This document shows, one piece after another, positions 42,140 to 52,023 of a stretch of 64,000 nt of DNA. The notes below the pieces were generated by a model that was not told the DNA's origin, searched no databases, and saw only the letters and a program-made list of their open reading frames with translations. The position numbers and the translations under genes are program-made. The stretch lies in contig MELC01000019.1 in assembly GCA_001767455.1 (NCBI GenBank), positions 40,338 to 104,337 on the forward strand, in the 5' to 3' direction. Within the stretch, counting starts at the first letter, position 1. The number at the start of each line of letters is the position of its first letter. Source of the stretch: Acidobacteria bacterium RIFCSPLOWO2_12_FULL_66_21 (lineage in GTDB: Bacteria > Acidobacteriota > Vicinamibacteria > Vicinamibacterales > 2-12-FULL-66-21).

Positions 42140-44167
42140 ATGACGCGTACGCCTGAGCTGAAGGCCTGGGGACGTTCCACCATCCGCACGGCCTGTCCCC
42201 TCGATTGCCCTGACTCCTGCACCCTGGAGGTCACCGTCGAGAAAGGACGCGTCGTCAAAATCGACGGCGGCGACGCGAATCCCGCGACGCGCGACTATAT
42301 CTGCGGGAAGGTGCGCAACTTCGGCGAGCGCGTCTATGGCGAAGACCGCCTGCTCTACCCTGCCGTGCGAAAAGGGCTGAAGGGACAGGGGGTGTTCACG
42401 CGGGTCACGTGGAACGAGGCGCTCGAAACGATCGCCGGGCGGATGATCGCGATCCGCGACACGGAGGGCGCCGACGCGATCCTGCCGTTCAGCTACGGCG
42501 GCTCCAATGGCCTGTTGAGCCAGGATACGAACGACGCGCGCCTGTTTCGCGGCTTCGGGACCTCGCGCCTGGCGCGCACGGTCTGCGCGGCCCCCACTGG
42601 CGCGGCGAACCAGGCGCTGTACGGCAAGATGGCGGGCGTGACGTACGCCGATTACGTCCACGCCAAACTGATCGTGCTCTGGGGCGTCAACCCGTCGGCA
42701 TCAGGCATTCACCTGGTGCCGTTCGTGCGCGAGGCGCAGAAGAACGGCGCCACGCTCGTCGTGATCGATCCGCGCGCGACAGCGCTCGCCCGCCTGTCGG
42801 ATCTTCACATCGCGCCGCGTCCCGGCACCGATCTGCCGATCGCGCTGGCGCTGCACCGGCATGTGTTCGAGAACGGCCTCGCCGACGAGCGGTTCCTCGC
42901 GCAGCACACCCGCGGAGCCGGCGACTTGCGACGGCGCGCAAGCGAGTGGACGATCCCTCGCGCGGCCGAGATCGCCGGGGTGGACCCGGCGGCCATCGAG
43001 CGGCTCGCATCCTTGTACGCCGCGTCCTCGCCGGCTCTCATCCGCTGCGGCTGGGGGATCGAGCGGAACCGCAACGGGGGCAGCGCGGCCGCGGCCATCC
43101 TGGCGCTGCCGGCCGTGGCTGGGAAGTTCGGCGTGCGCGGCGGCGGCTTCTCCATGAGCAACTCCGCCTCATGGGGCATCAAAGCGGCCGCATGGATGGA
43201 CGAGACGCCGGAGCCCGCCACGCGGCTAGTCAACATGAACCATCTCGGCCGCGCGCTCACGGAGTACACCGACCCGCCCGTCCGGATGCTGTTCGTCTAC
43301 AACTGCAACCCGCTGGCGACGATGCCCGATCAGAATCGCGTGCTGGAAGGCTTGACGCGTGAAGATCTGTTCACCGTGGTGTACGAGCAGGTATTCACCG
43401 ACACCACGCGATACGCGGACGTGCTGCTGCCGGCGACGACGTTTCTCGAAAACTACGACATCGCGAAGGGGTACGGCCCGATCAGCCTGCAGCTCGTCCA
43501 GCCGGCGATCGAGGCGGAGGGAGAGGCGCGGCCCAACGCGGAGGTGTTCTCGCAACTGGCGGCGCGGCTCGGCCTCGGCGGGGCGGAGGAGGAAACGGAC
43601 ACGCTCCTGCGCATCGCGTCGAAACTGCCGGAATCGGCGGCCGGACTGCTGGAGACCGGCATCGCGACTCCGCCGTTCGGCGGCGCGCCCGTGCAGTTCG
43701 TGGACGTCTTCCCGCTGACCCCGGACGGCAAGGTCGATCTGTTTCCCGAGGCGCTCGACACGTCCGCGCCCGCGGGACTCTACGGGTACCAGCCGGATCC
43801 GGCAACGCCGCAGTATCCGCTCGCGCTCATTTCGCCGGCGAGCGAGAAGACCATTTCGTCAACGCTCGGCGAGTTGCGCGCGCGCCCGGCCGCGCTGCAC
43901 ATGCATCCCGCCGACGCCGCCGCGCGCGGGCTTTCCCAGGACGATCCCGTCCGGGTCTTCAACGACCTCGGCGAGGTCCAGTGCCCGGTCGGCATCGACA
44001 GGAACATCCGGCCGGGGACGGTGTCGCTCGCGAAGGGGCTCTGGCGCAAGAGCACGTACAACAACACCACGTCGAATGCGCTGGTGCCCGACACGTTGAC
44101 GGATCTCGGCGGGGGCGCGTGCTTCAACGACGCACGCGTCGAGGTCGCGCTGCTCGGACGGCACTAA
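42140..44167 (+). CDS. Molybdopterin-dependent oxidoreductase with [4Fe-4S] cluster
   Basis: A 675-residue enzyme of the molybdopterin (DMSO-reductase/formate-dehydrogenase-like) superfamily. The N-terminal iron-sulfur motif is Cys19-x3-Cys23-x3-Cys27-x27-Cys55 (TACPLDCPDSC ... YICGKV). Pterin-binding segments follow: DAILPFSYGGSNGLL, KLIVLWGVNPSASG, GATLVVIDPRATALA and RLLFVYNCNPLA-like text near 390. In ARTVCAAPTGAANQ, Cys149 aligns with the Mo ligand (Sec in E. coli FdhF). The C-terminal domain (about 555-675) ends in SLAKGLWRKSTYNNTTSNAL. No signal peptide, so cytoplasmic. The substrate cannot be assigned. It starts 8 bases after the dipeptidase relic and has no adjacent cofactor-maturation genes. 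Confidence 0.85.
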   Translation: MTRTPELKAWGRSTIRTACPLDCPDSCTLEVTVEKGRVVKIDGGDANPATRDYICGKVRNFGERVYGEDRLLYPAVRKGLKGQGVFTRVTWNEALETIAGRMIAIRDTEGADAILPFSYGGSNGLLSQDTNDARLFRGFGTSRLARTVCAAPTGAANQALYGKMAGVTYADYVHAKLIVLWGVNPSASGIHLVPFVREAQKNGATLVVIDPRATALARLSDLHIAPRPGTDLPIALALHRHVFENGLADERFLAQHTRGAGDLRRRASEWTIPRAAEIAGVDPAAIERLASLYAASSPALIRCGWGIERNRNGGSAAAAILALPAVAGKFGVRGGGFSMSNSASWGIKAAAWMDETPEPATRLVNMNHLGRALTEYTDPPVRMLFVYNCNPLATMPDQNRVLEGLTREDLFTVVYEQVFTDTTRYADVLLPATTFLENYDIAKGYGPISLQLVQPAIEAEGEARPNAEVFSQLAARLGLGGAEEETDTLLRIASKLPESAAGLLETGIATPPFGGAPVQFVDVFPLTPDGKVDLFPEALDTSAPAGLYGYQPDPATPQYPLALISPASEKTISSTLGELRARPAALHMHPADAAARGLSQDDPVRVFNDLGEVQCPVGIDRNIRPGTVSLAKGLWRKSTYNNTTSNALVPDTLTDLGGGACFNDARVEVALLGRH

Positions 44168-44658
44168 CAGGAGCAGGGAAGAAGGGGAGGCTCTCTTTCA
44201 TAAAGACCGCCCCAACTTCCCTGCCGCTCAGAAAACGTTCAGAGCGCTAATCGATTGACAGGAGCAGGGGAGGAAGAGAGGCCTTTACGTGAGCCGGGAT
44301 GACTTCCGCTCCGTTCACACGGAGTCACGAGCACACGAGGACGCACGGCGGGAAGAGTAGATCCGCATGGCGGGCAACGGGTCAGCCTCCCCTGCTCTCC
44401 TCCTCCTGTAAAACAAGCATGACCTCCCCTGCCGCCTGGTTCGGAAAGGATCAGGATATGGATGTCGCCGCCGCGACGCTTATTCCAGGGTTGGCAACGA
44501 TGGAACCGCAGCGTGTCGCCGGTTGTTCGGATTTCGTTCCGTAGACGTTGTAGAACATCAGACGGTTGAGTCTTGCCAACACCGCCGCGGATGACGGGCG
44601 GCGGCGAATCTGGCGGTCTGTCCGTTCGAAGACCGCGGTATCGGGGAAGGAGTTCCAG
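44168..44658. other. Gene-free region with repeated purine-rich tracts
   Basis: ACAGGAGCAGGG occurs at 44167-44178 and 44257-44268, and its inverse CCTCCCCTGC...CCTCCTG at 44384-44408. Related text lies at 26977-27052. The last 110 bases include the upstream region of the hypothetical gene at 44659, with no promoter I can defend. Confidence 0.6.
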
Positions 44659-45012
44659 ATGGCGTGCAACAGCGACCGGATCTTCCAGTTCAAGGACGGC
44701 GCGGGGGCGGCGACGTACAAAGTGAAGGTGTCAGGTCCAAAGGGCGCTTTCACAGCAAGTGCCGACTTCCTTGACGTTGACTCACCGCCAGCGGAACACT
44801 GGCCACCCGCGGAAATCATCGCTCCCGCCGAGAAGGAGCACGCGCTCGAAGCCGGCAACGGCTACGTCGTCACGATCATGACGCAGTGTGTCACCACGAG
44901 GCCTGACCCGATAAAAGTCGAGGCCAGTGTGGACAATGAGCAGTACTGCCGGGAAATTCCCTGCTCACAGGGCAAATTCGAACGCGTTGTCCACTTCATT
45001 CGCCGGACGTAG
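44659..45012 (+). CDS. Hypothetical protein (117 aa)
   Basis: Unrecognised soluble protein of 117 residues, beginning MACNSDRIFQFKDGAGAATY and rich in beta-strand-like stretches (YKVKVSGPKGAFTASADF). Three Cys, two close together (EQYCREIPCSQG). GGAAGGAG sits just before the ATG, so translation is credible. It is followed after 2 bp by the secreted protein at 45015, so both are one operon; their joint role is unknown. Confidence 0.6.
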   Translation: MACNSDRIFQFKDGAGAATYKVKVSGPKGAFTASADFLDVDSPPAEHWPPAEIIAPAEKEHALEAGNGYVVTIMTQCVTTRPDPIKVEASVDNEQYCREIPCSQGKFERVVHFIRRT

Positions 45013-45014
45013 CC

Positions 45015-46451
45015 ATGCCAACCACGAATCGTCGTGTTTGGCATCTCGGTGCCCTGCTGCTGGCGGTGTTGTGCCTGCCATCGAGGGGAAACGGCCAGGA
45101 TCTGTGTCAGCCTACCGAGACCATAGCGAAATGCTGGGATCGCCTCACGAGTGAGCGCCTGAAGCCCGTCAATGGTCAGGAGAAGAAGGCGCAGCAGGAA
45201 ACTCCCAGGAAGACGGAGACCGGACTTGCCGATATCAGCGGCCTCTCGTCGAGCGTCAAGGATTTTCTGCCGCTGCTGCAGATGAGCGGCGTGCTCGGCG
45301 CCGTGCAGAAGGACGACCAGACCGGCGCCGTCACGGTGGCCCTCAACACGCCGTTCGTCGGAAGCTCCCGCTACGGGGACGACAGGGACAACGCCCTGCA
45401 GGTGAAGGCGGTGATCGAGACGACGGCCAAGCTGTTCGAGCCGCTGAAGAAGAAGCTGCCAGAAAAGGATCGCGCCGCTCTGGAAAAGCAGCTGCTCGGA
45501 AGCAATGAGAACGCCGACAACGTTACGCTGCACGCCAGCTACAACTTCTCGTCGCGACACCTTGGCCGGAACTTCGCGCAGCATTCCGACGCGCTCAACG
45601 CGCTGTTCGATGCTGCCACGCGGGGAGAGGTGGCGGCCCAGGAACAAGCCTTCCTGACTGCCGCGGGCCAGATCTTTCAGAAGCTGAAGTCCAACATTTC
45701 ATCCACGCAGTGGAAGGACATGAGTCCGGCAGATCGGCGCGTGATTCAGGAAGGTCTGCCCGGTATTGTGGCAGCGGAGATCGACGCGACAGCCGCCTAT
45801 GCAGCCCGCCTCAAAGCCGTGGGCTTGGATGTGTACGGGCAACTGGTCACGAACCAACCGCAGCTGCAGATCACAGCATCGAGGTCGTTCAGGGACGACC
45901 TGTTCGGTCCCGATCTCGTCTCCGGCCGGATCAGCTTCGAGATGGGGCTCGGCAACAGCCTGAACGCCGCGCTGGGTCCGTACAACGGCACGTGCGCCGT
46001 CAAGGCTGACGAGTGCCTGGCAACTTACGCCGCGTTCCTCAAGGACCCCCGCATCAAAGCGGCAATCAAAGAGGGCAGCCGGTTCTCGATCTACGTCGAA
46101 GTCATCAAGAACGAAGATTATCACTTCGTGTCCGCCGACCCGGCGCTCGACTTGGCGATCGCCGAGGGCACGGGATGGACGGCGGGCCTCGACTACGGCC
46201 GGCTCATTGCCGTGGACGATACCGGCACGGCCGGCGGTCGTGTCGACGCCTCGCTCAAATGGGAGGCTCCCGCGGACAAGACCGTCGACCGGCGCCTCGT
46301 CGCCTCGCTCACCATCACCAAGAAGCTCGGCGACATTTCAGTCCCCTTCGGCCTGGTCTACGCCAATAAGCCGAAGTACCTGACTGGGGTTGATCAAGGT
46401 CTGGGCGCCCATATCGGCCTCAAGTTCAATCTCTTTCCGGGCTTGAAGTGA
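45015..46451 (+). CDS. Hypothetical secreted, barrel-like protein (478 aa)
   Basis: Unrecognised. A signal peptide (LGALLLAVLCLPSRGNGQ) is followed by charged, helical sequence (about 40-280, with KLFEPLKKKLPEKDRAALEK) and then beta-rich sequence (about 300-478) ending with SVPFGLVYANKPKYLTGVDQ and LGAHIGLKFNLFPGLK. The last strands alternate like an outer-membrane barrel, though the final residue is Lys, not aromatic. Co-transcribed with the 117-aa gene (2-bp gap). Codon use is ordinary for the window. Confidence 0.6.
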   Translation: MPTTNRRVWHLGALLLAVLCLPSRGNGQDLCQPTETIAKCWDRLTSERLKPVNGQEKKAQQETPRKTETGLADISGLSSSVKDFLPLLQMSGVLGAVQKDDQTGAVTVALNTPFVGSSRYGDDRDNALQVKAVIETTAKLFEPLKKKLPEKDRAALEKQLLGSNENADNVTLHASYNFSSRHLGRNFAQHSDALNALFDAATRGEVAAQEQAFLTAAGQIFQKLKSNISSTQWKDMSPADRRVIQEGLPGIVAAEIDATAAYAARLKAVGLDVYGQLVTNQPQLQITASRSFRDDLFGPDLVSGRISFEMGLGNSLNAALGPYNGTCAVKADECLATYAAFLKDPRIKAAIKEGSRFSIYVEVIKNEDYHFVSADPALDLAIAEGTGWTAGLDYGRLIAVDDTGTAGGRVDASLKWEAPADKTVDRRLVASLTITKKLGDISVPFGLVYANKPKYLTGVDQGLGAHIGLKFNLFPGLK

Positions 46452-46593
46452 CGCGCGCCTGCAGAGCGACGAGAAAATGCTTTGAACGTCGAAGACCTGC
46501 AGGACGCAACCAGGTACAGCTGCCCCGCCACGTCCGCAACCCCAATCAGCGCGTATAATGTCTGCGCTCTAGGCTGGAAGAGGAGTGACGCGC

Positions 46594-47460
46594 ATGCCGA
46601 ACCCACCCAAGCTCACGCTCCGTCTCGTCGACGCTGCCGATCAGCCCATTTCCCAGCCATGTGACGTCATGCTGTGGAACCAAATCACTGGCGAACACCT
46701 GGTGGCGCATGCGCCAAAAAGCAGCGTCGTGAACATCCCTCTGAAGGGCGCGCCCGAGGGGATCTATCGGATCCAGGTGGACCCGGCCGCGTACCTCGCG
46801 AGCGGCGCCTTTGTCAGCGTGGCCGCCAGCGGTGCCACCAAGTTGACCGTCCTACTTGCGATTGACCCGGCGAAGGTCAAGAACATCAAGCGGCCGGCTT
46901 TCGATGCGCTCTCGGCGGATGCCCGGCGAGTGCTGTCCGAGACGAAGGCGCTGCCCAACTTCCCTTCGCTGTCCGGCTCAGAGCTCTTTGGTAATCTCGA
47001 CGACATACGCTGCGCCGGTTTCCTGAATATCATCAAGAAAACCGAACACACCGCGCTGTTGAACGGCCGAATCGTCGCGACCTACATCAAGGGCCTCATC
47101 GATCTACGCGGCGACCGATTCTTCGCAGCAGTGTCCCAGGAGCTGCGCGACGAAGCCAAGCACGCTTCGGTCGGCGGTATGTTCGACGAGGTGTCGCCGC
47201 TACTCCACCATCAGCCCGCGGGCTTCACCCACGCCGGCAGCTTCAAGACGCAGGATCACTACGGCAATCTGCAGCTCACCTTCTTCACCAACGGTACCGA
47301 CTGGGTGGCTGACATCGACATCGACAATGCGAACGGGCTCGAGCATGTCTTCCAGGTGCTGCATAACCAGCTCACCGGCAAGCCGACGCACCCGTACTCC
47401 ATACACGACATCCTGGTCGCGTACCAGAAGCTCGACCCTGCATACGAACTGGAGATCTGA
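46594..47460 (+). CDS. Hypothetical protein with N-terminal beta-sandwich-like domain (288 aa)
   Basis: Unrecognised. Residues about 1-95 look like a small carboxypeptidase-regulatory/Ig-like sandwich (LTLRLVDAADQPISQPCDVM; GIYRIQVDPAAYLASGAFVS). Residues about 110-200 are mainly helical, and the C-terminal part (about 200-288) carries AGSFKTQDHYGNLQLTFF and ADIDIDNANGLEHVFQVLHN, a motif set that looks conserved. No signal peptide. GGAAGAGGAG precedes the ATG at 46594. It converges on the GMC oxidoreductase (22-bp gap). Confidence 0.6.
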   Translation: MPNPPKLTLRLVDAADQPISQPCDVMLWNQITGEHLVAHAPKSSVVNIPLKGAPEGIYRIQVDPAAYLASGAFVSVAASGATKLTVLLAIDPAKVKNIKRPAFDALSADARRVLSETKALPNFPSLSGSELFGNLDDIRCAGFLNIIKKTEHTALLNGRIVATYIKGLIDLRGDRFFAAVSQELRDEAKHASVGGMFDEVSPLLHHQPAGFTHAGSFKTQDHYGNLQLTFFTNGTDWVADIDIDNANGLEHVFQVLHNQLTGKPTHPYSIHDILVAYQKLDPAYELEI

Positions 47461-47482
47461 CCCCGCCACGCGCGCCCCGCAG

Positions 47483-50400
47483 TCAGGCCGGCTGCATCGG
47501 TGCGAGCGGGTCGTACTCGTACTGGACGAACTGCGCCGTGAACGCCATGAACCGCAACAGCCCGTGCGTGCGCAGGAGCGGATCATCGGTGCCGGTCACC
47601 TGGAACGACTGGAGGAATGCGACCAGGTTGCGCGCGGCCACCAGATTCTCGAACGTACGGAATTTCAGTCGTGCGGCCCCCACCTGGCGCCGTTCGGTCT
47701 CCTCCACCTTGAACACGCGCCCGAAGAGCGTGGTGTAGTCTTCCAGGACTTCCTCCGCGGCGCGCGGCCCCGCGGGACGATCCTTCCGCATGTGTTTCCG
47801 GCCGTCGAGCGCAAACCGGGCTCCCTGGTCGGTCGCAAACTCCAGGCAGTACTGCATCTCCGCCTCACCGCGGCCCAGGTCGATTGTCAGGTATCGGAAC
47901 CAGCTTCGCTGTTCGTCGACCGCGTGAGTGGTCGGCCCGCGTCCATCGAGATCGGCGAAGCGGATGCGCCCCTTCGCTCGTGCTTCGTGCGCGGGCGCCT
48001 CGATGAACTCGTTCAGATCGCGGACCGTCATGCGCAGGCGGAAGCTGCAATCCACCGCGCCCGCGGGCCTGCTCTCAGGCGCGTCGTCTGCGCCCGGCAG
48101 GTACCACCCGTCCATTTCCTCGTCGAACGTCATACCAAGCCCATCGGGCAGGTGCATGTCGAGGAATGGCCGCAGGATCGTGTTCGCCGGCAGGCGGCGA
48201 TCATCCGAGCGAGTCAGCACGTAATAGCACCCGAACCGATGGTTTCCCTCGGCATGCAGCAGTCCGAGCGAACCGGGAATCGGCGCCACGCCGTCGGGAA
48301 GCTCCGCGACGTACTTGCCGATGAGCGCGTCCGCAGAGAGCGTGCGGATTTCGTCGTGAAACGGCGTGAAATCCCGCAGCTCGAAATGGTCCTGCAGGAA
48401 CCTGGGCGTAACAAGGCCTTCGAGAAGGCCGCCGATCTGGTACCGGCTCTCCAGCCGGCCGTCCGGCTTCAGCTCGAACGCGAGCGTCGCGAGCGCACGA
48501 AGCTGGTTGGCATTCGAGATCACGTCCATGCGCCAGGCGCCCGCGAGGGTTTCGGGCGAGGGCACCGTGCCACCCTCGAACAGTTCGACGTGCTCGGCGA
48601 CGGTCATCTCCGTCAGCCGGTACTTTCGCGTCATCGCGAACGTGAACAGTCTGACGCCGCTCGGGTAGGCGCCCAGGTACACGCGGCCGATGACGACGTC
48701 GCGGTCCACGATCTTGAGCAGGTCGTAAAAGCCCCGCCACGGCGGATCCACGTACCGGAGCAGGAGGTATCGCCCCGGCTCCAGCGTACCGATCCCCTTC
48801 TCGATGGTGACCTCCTCCAGCGTGTCCCGTGCGTGGATTCGGCCGTCGGTATCGCTCGTGACCCCGAGGTAATTGCCGCCCTCGCTCCGGAACTGCTTCC
48901 GGAAACCGGTGAACAGCGCCGCCGACATCGCGTTCAGCACATGACCCTTCGGGAAGAACCCTCTCCACCCTGTGTCGTTCTCGATGATGCCGCGGGCGAC
49001 ATCGATGGCGTGGCGGCCGCTGTTGACAATCGCTGCGATGTCCGCCGTGGGTCGGGAGCGGAACAGGCGTTCGAGTTCCGCCTCTTCCATGCCGACGATC
49101 TCGAGTGGATCGATCGACGGCACGACAACTTGCGTTGGCCGCGCCGGGTACGGTTCACCGGCAAGCTCGCGCACCTTTCGCTCCGCAATCTGCTCGGCCA
49201 TCGCGCTGATCGTCAGGAACGGATTGACCCCGAGCGACCGTGGGAGGATCGCCCCGTCGGCGACGAACAGGCCGTCGTGCACGCTGCCGTCGCCGCTGAA
49301 CACGCGTCCGAACTCGTCCACGGCCCCGTGCTCGTAGTCCTCGCCGACAGGACAGCCGCCGATTGGATGCGCGGTGAGCAGATGGCGGATCTCGAGGAAC
49401 GACCACATCGGGTTGGCGATGTAGCTGGCGCCGAGCGTGCGCGCGTGCCGCCGTAACTCCTCGTGCATCATCGTGTAGAGCCGCTGACGTCCGGCATCGT
49501 CCCAGACCACCCGTACCCTTCCGCCGGGGTGCGGCCACGACGAGTCAAGCACCATCCGACCCCGCGCATCGTCCTGCCCCATGATCAGGTACAGCATCGT
49601 GTGGTTGAGCGCGCCATCGAGGTCGTGGGTGTCGCCCGCGCGCAGATCGAGGTTGATCCGCCTCTGCTCTTCCGCCTCGTCGCCCGTATCGCTGTCCTCT
49701 CTCTGGAGGGACGGGAAGACGCGTTGCGCCGCGGCGACGTACGCGCTCGGGATGGTCAAATCCTCGATCTGAAAGCGCTCCGCCAGCGGGCCTGTGCCGT
49801 TGTAATGAATGGCGCTGACGATGGCCGGGCCGGGCGCGTGCTTGACGGTCTCCTCGTTGTAGCGGTTGCCGATGCCGGAAATCACCGTGCGGAAATCGCC
49901 GTTGAACGCGAGGCCGAAAAAGTCGCCGTTGGAACTGAATCGTGTACCGAGCGCAGGGGAGAACGACAGTTCGCGCGACTCCGACCGAAGGAGGAGCTCG
50001 GTGGAATTGATGGACCCGGCGCCCAGGATCACGTTTGCGGTTTCCAGCGTGAAGCGCTCGCCGATCAAACTCTCGTCCCTGTTGTTTCCGTACACGCGCC
50101 AGCCGCCGTGCGGCAGCTTCTCGAGCCGATCCACGGTTGTCTTGGTGAAGATCTGCGCGCCGGCGTTCCGCGCCATCGGCAGATAGTTCATGTACAGCGC
50201 GCCCTTCGCGAGATGATTGCAGCCGCTGGTGCAGTCGCCGCACGCAACGCAGGGAGCATGCGGGACGCCGTGTTCGTTGACGCCGCTGCCCGTGAAGTTA
50301 ATCGCGAGGTCGAGCGGCACGGCGACCGTACCCAGCTCCCGCGCCCGGCGGTCCATGGCCTGCACTTTCGGGAACTGCCACGCCCGCGGGTCCGGCCCCG

Positions 50401-50824
50401 CTCCGAGCGCCTTTCGCGCGCGATCGTAGTAGGGGCGCAGGTAGTTCCAGCTCAATCGGCGGGGCCAATCTGCCTGCGCGAAGAGCTCCTCGTCTGGAGT
50501 CGCCGCGACGTTTGCGTTGATGAGGGACGTGCCGCCCAGCCCGCAGCCCTTGAGGACGGAAATGTCGTGATACGTCAGCAGCTCGTACAAACCATCCGGG
50601 TTGAGATCGCTGCGGAACTCGCCCGACACTTCGCGGAGGGTGTCGGGGAAGCGGTGGTTCGGCGCCCACCTTTCCCGGCCACGTTCCAGAATGCAGACCG
50701 ACGACTTTCTGCCGCCCGGAGTCGCGGCGGCAATGCGCGCCGCCGTGATCGCCCCGCCGTAGCCTGAGCCCACCACCACGAAGTCGTACGACTTTCTGTG
50801 CTGATCCCATTTCGAGGTAAACAT
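47483..50824 (-). CDS. GMC-family oxidoreductase (cholesterol-oxidase-like) with very long C-terminal extension
   Basis: A 1113-residue flavoprotein, about twice the usual 500-600. Residues about 1-560 are the GMC domain: FAD motif FVVVGSGYGGAITAARIAA, substrate/FAD segment GLGGTSLINANVA, a Cys cluster CVACGDCTSGCNHLAKGAL as in cholesterol-oxidase-type GMC enzymes, and the C-terminal catalytic region TAHPIGGCPVG ... GVNPFLTISAMAEQIAER. Residues about 590-1113 add a large unrecognised beta-rich region containing GRIRFADLDGRGPTTHAVDE and several GRYLLLRYVD-like strands. No signal peptide is evident. ATG at 50824 with GGGGGT close upstream; GTG at 50830 is an alternative. Confidence 0.85.
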   Translation of the reverse strand: MFTSKWDQHRKSYDFVVVGSGYGGAITAARIAAATPGGRKSSVCILERGRERWAPNHRFPDTLREVSGEFRSDLNPDGLYELLTYHDISVLKGCGLGGTSLINANVAATPDEELFAQADWPRRLSWNYLRPYYDRARKALGAGPDPRAWQFPKVQAMDRRARELGTVAVPLDLAINFTGSGVNEHGVPHAPCVACGDCTSGCNHLAKGALYMNYLPMARNAGAQIFTKTTVDRLEKLPHGGWRVYGNNRDESLIGERFTLETANVILGAGSINSTELLLRSESRELSFSPALGTRFSSNGDFFGLAFNGDFRTVISGIGNRYNEETVKHAPGPAIVSAIHYNGTGPLAERFQIEDLTIPSAYVAAAQRVFPSLQREDSDTGDEAEEQRRINLDLRAGDTHDLDGALNHTMLYLIMGQDDARGRMVLDSSWPHPGGRVRVVWDDAGRQRLYTMMHEELRRHARTLGASYIANPMWSFLEIRHLLTAHPIGGCPVGEDYEHGAVDEFGRVFSGDGSVHDGLFVADGAILPRSLGVNPFLTISAMAEQIAERKVRELAGEPYPARPTQVVVPSIDPLEIVGMEEAELERLFRSRPTADIAAIVNSGRHAIDVARGIIENDTGWRGFFPKGHVLNAMSAALFTGFRKQFRSEGGNYLGVTSDTDGRIHARDTLEEVTIEKGIGTLEPGRYLLLRYVDPPWRGFYDLLKIVDRDVVIGRVYLGAYPSGVRLFTFAMTRKYRLTEMTVAEHVELFEGGTVPSPETLAGAWRMDVISNANQLRALATLAFELKPDGRLESRYQIGGLLEGLVTPRFLQDHFELRDFTPFHDEIRTLSADALIGKYVAELPDGVAPIPGSLGLLHAEGNHRFGCYYVLTRSDDRRLPANTILRPFLDMHLPDGLGMTFDEEMDGWYLPGADDAPESRPAGAVDCSFRLRMTVRDLNEFIEAPAHEARAKGRIRFADLDGRGPTTHAVDEQRSWFRYLTIDLGRGEAEMQYCLEFATDQGARFALDGRKHMRKDRPAGPRAAEEVLEDYTTLFGRVFKVEETERRQVGAARLKFRTFENLVAARNLVAFLQSFQVTGTDDPLLRTHGLLRFMAFTAQFVQYEYDPLAPMQPA

Positions 50825-51537
50825 GGGCACCCCCTTTCAGTCGGCGCTGTCCATCAGAGCGGTCGAACGCGCGAAAATGATGGCGAGGATAGGACGCAGC
50901 GCGGTTCGTGATCCGGAGCAGCAGGCGACCGTCGCACTTGGCACATCGCGACTCCCTCCGCTGACGCCGCAGCCGCGGATCGACGTCGTTGTTTCGATCT
51001 AAACGGACGTGGTCGGAAGCATGCACCTCCGTTCTGACGGTCGTCAATCTGTTTCTTCGCGTGATAGGACGCCATTTAGCGCCTCGGCCGTGAACAGGCT
51101 AACCCGATCTGCGCAGCCGATTGGCTGGGCGGAACGTGAATGAGATCCGACGACGTGTGTGCGCTACACCCGCACACGCTGGTTTGTACTTAGTGGTGGG
51201 TAGCTACTACTCGAACACAGATAGACAGGGCCGAAATGGTTTTTAGCCAGAGCCTCGGAGGCGTCCGCTCGCCCGGCGAGCGGCGAGTTTTCCAAGCGGC
51301 GAGTTTTCCATTGACATGCTCACCGCCGTCGCGATAATCAGCCCCATCGATGATCGGCCGGGCAGAGCATCGACGAGGGCACATTCGGCAAACGTGAGGA
51401 TCGGCGGTCTCAAAGGTCCCTCTCTAGAGCGCGTTGTCGGGAAAAGAGACACTACAGGCCCGGGCGGTTAGCCCGACTCGAAGTGCCAGCATTACTGCGG
51501 CACAGCACACACGGGATGCGATAAGCGTGAGGTAACA
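50825..51537. other. Gene-free, more AT-rich left border of the SLATT/patatin island
   Basis: No convincing gene in 713 bases. It holds a hairpin GTGTGCG-N7-CGCACAC followed by GGGTAGCTACT (51157-51208) and two copies of GCGGCGAGTTTTCCA (51280-51294, 51296-51310). Both are related to sequences at the island's right border (56384-56449). Confidence 0.55.
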
Positions 51538-52017
51538 ATGGACGCAGACGCGCTTCTGTCGGAGTGGCTGACTCGGGCAAGAAGAATTCAGACCGCGCAC
51601 TATGAGGCCGCCGCCTCACTCGATCGACTCCAGTATCTGGTGGGACTCCCACTGGTAATGCTGTCGACACTGGTCGGGACCAGTATCTTCGCTACGCTTG
51701 AGGCCAATCCGAACTTTTGGGTCAAGGTCGGTGTGGCTCTTGCAAGTGTCCTTGCCGCGATCCTCGCGGCGATCCAGACATTTCTCCGGCTCGCGGAACG
51801 ATCCGAGAAACACAAAATGGCTGGGGTTCGATACGGTTCTTTCAAGCGAGAAATCGAGCAGACGAGCGTCTTTCCGCCTCAGGCTGTCGACGAGTTGAAA
51901 AAGTTCATTGATGGTCTTCGCATTCGTTGGGACAAGCTGGTCGAGGAATCCCCCACTATTCCAAAGGGTGTGTGGAATCGTGTCGGAACACACGAACCAT
52001 CGCCAGCTCGAACGTGA
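51538..52017 (+). CDS. SLATT-domain two-helix membrane protein
   Basis: A 159-residue protein with a short cytoplasmic helix (SEWLTRARRIQTAHYEAAA), two transmembrane helices (about 33-53 YLVGLPLVMLSTLVGTSIFA and 62-82 VKVGVALASVLAAILAAIQT) and the signature FLRLAERSEKHKMAGVRYG followed by SFKREIEQT. This is the SLATT family of 2-TM proteins, proposed pore-forming effectors in nucleotide-sensing conflict systems. GTGAGG precedes the ATG. It faces the NUDIX gene (convergent, 6 bp apart). No SMODS or SLOG gene is in view. Confidence 0.8.
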   Translation: MDADALLSEWLTRARRIQTAHYEAAASLDRLQYLVGLPLVMLSTLVGTSIFATLEANPNFWVKVGVALASVLAAILAAIQTFLRLAERSEKHKMAGVRYGSFKREIEQTSVFPPQAVDELKKFIDGLRIRWDKLVEESPTIPKGVWNRVGTHEPSPART

Positions 52018-52023
52018 TCAGTC

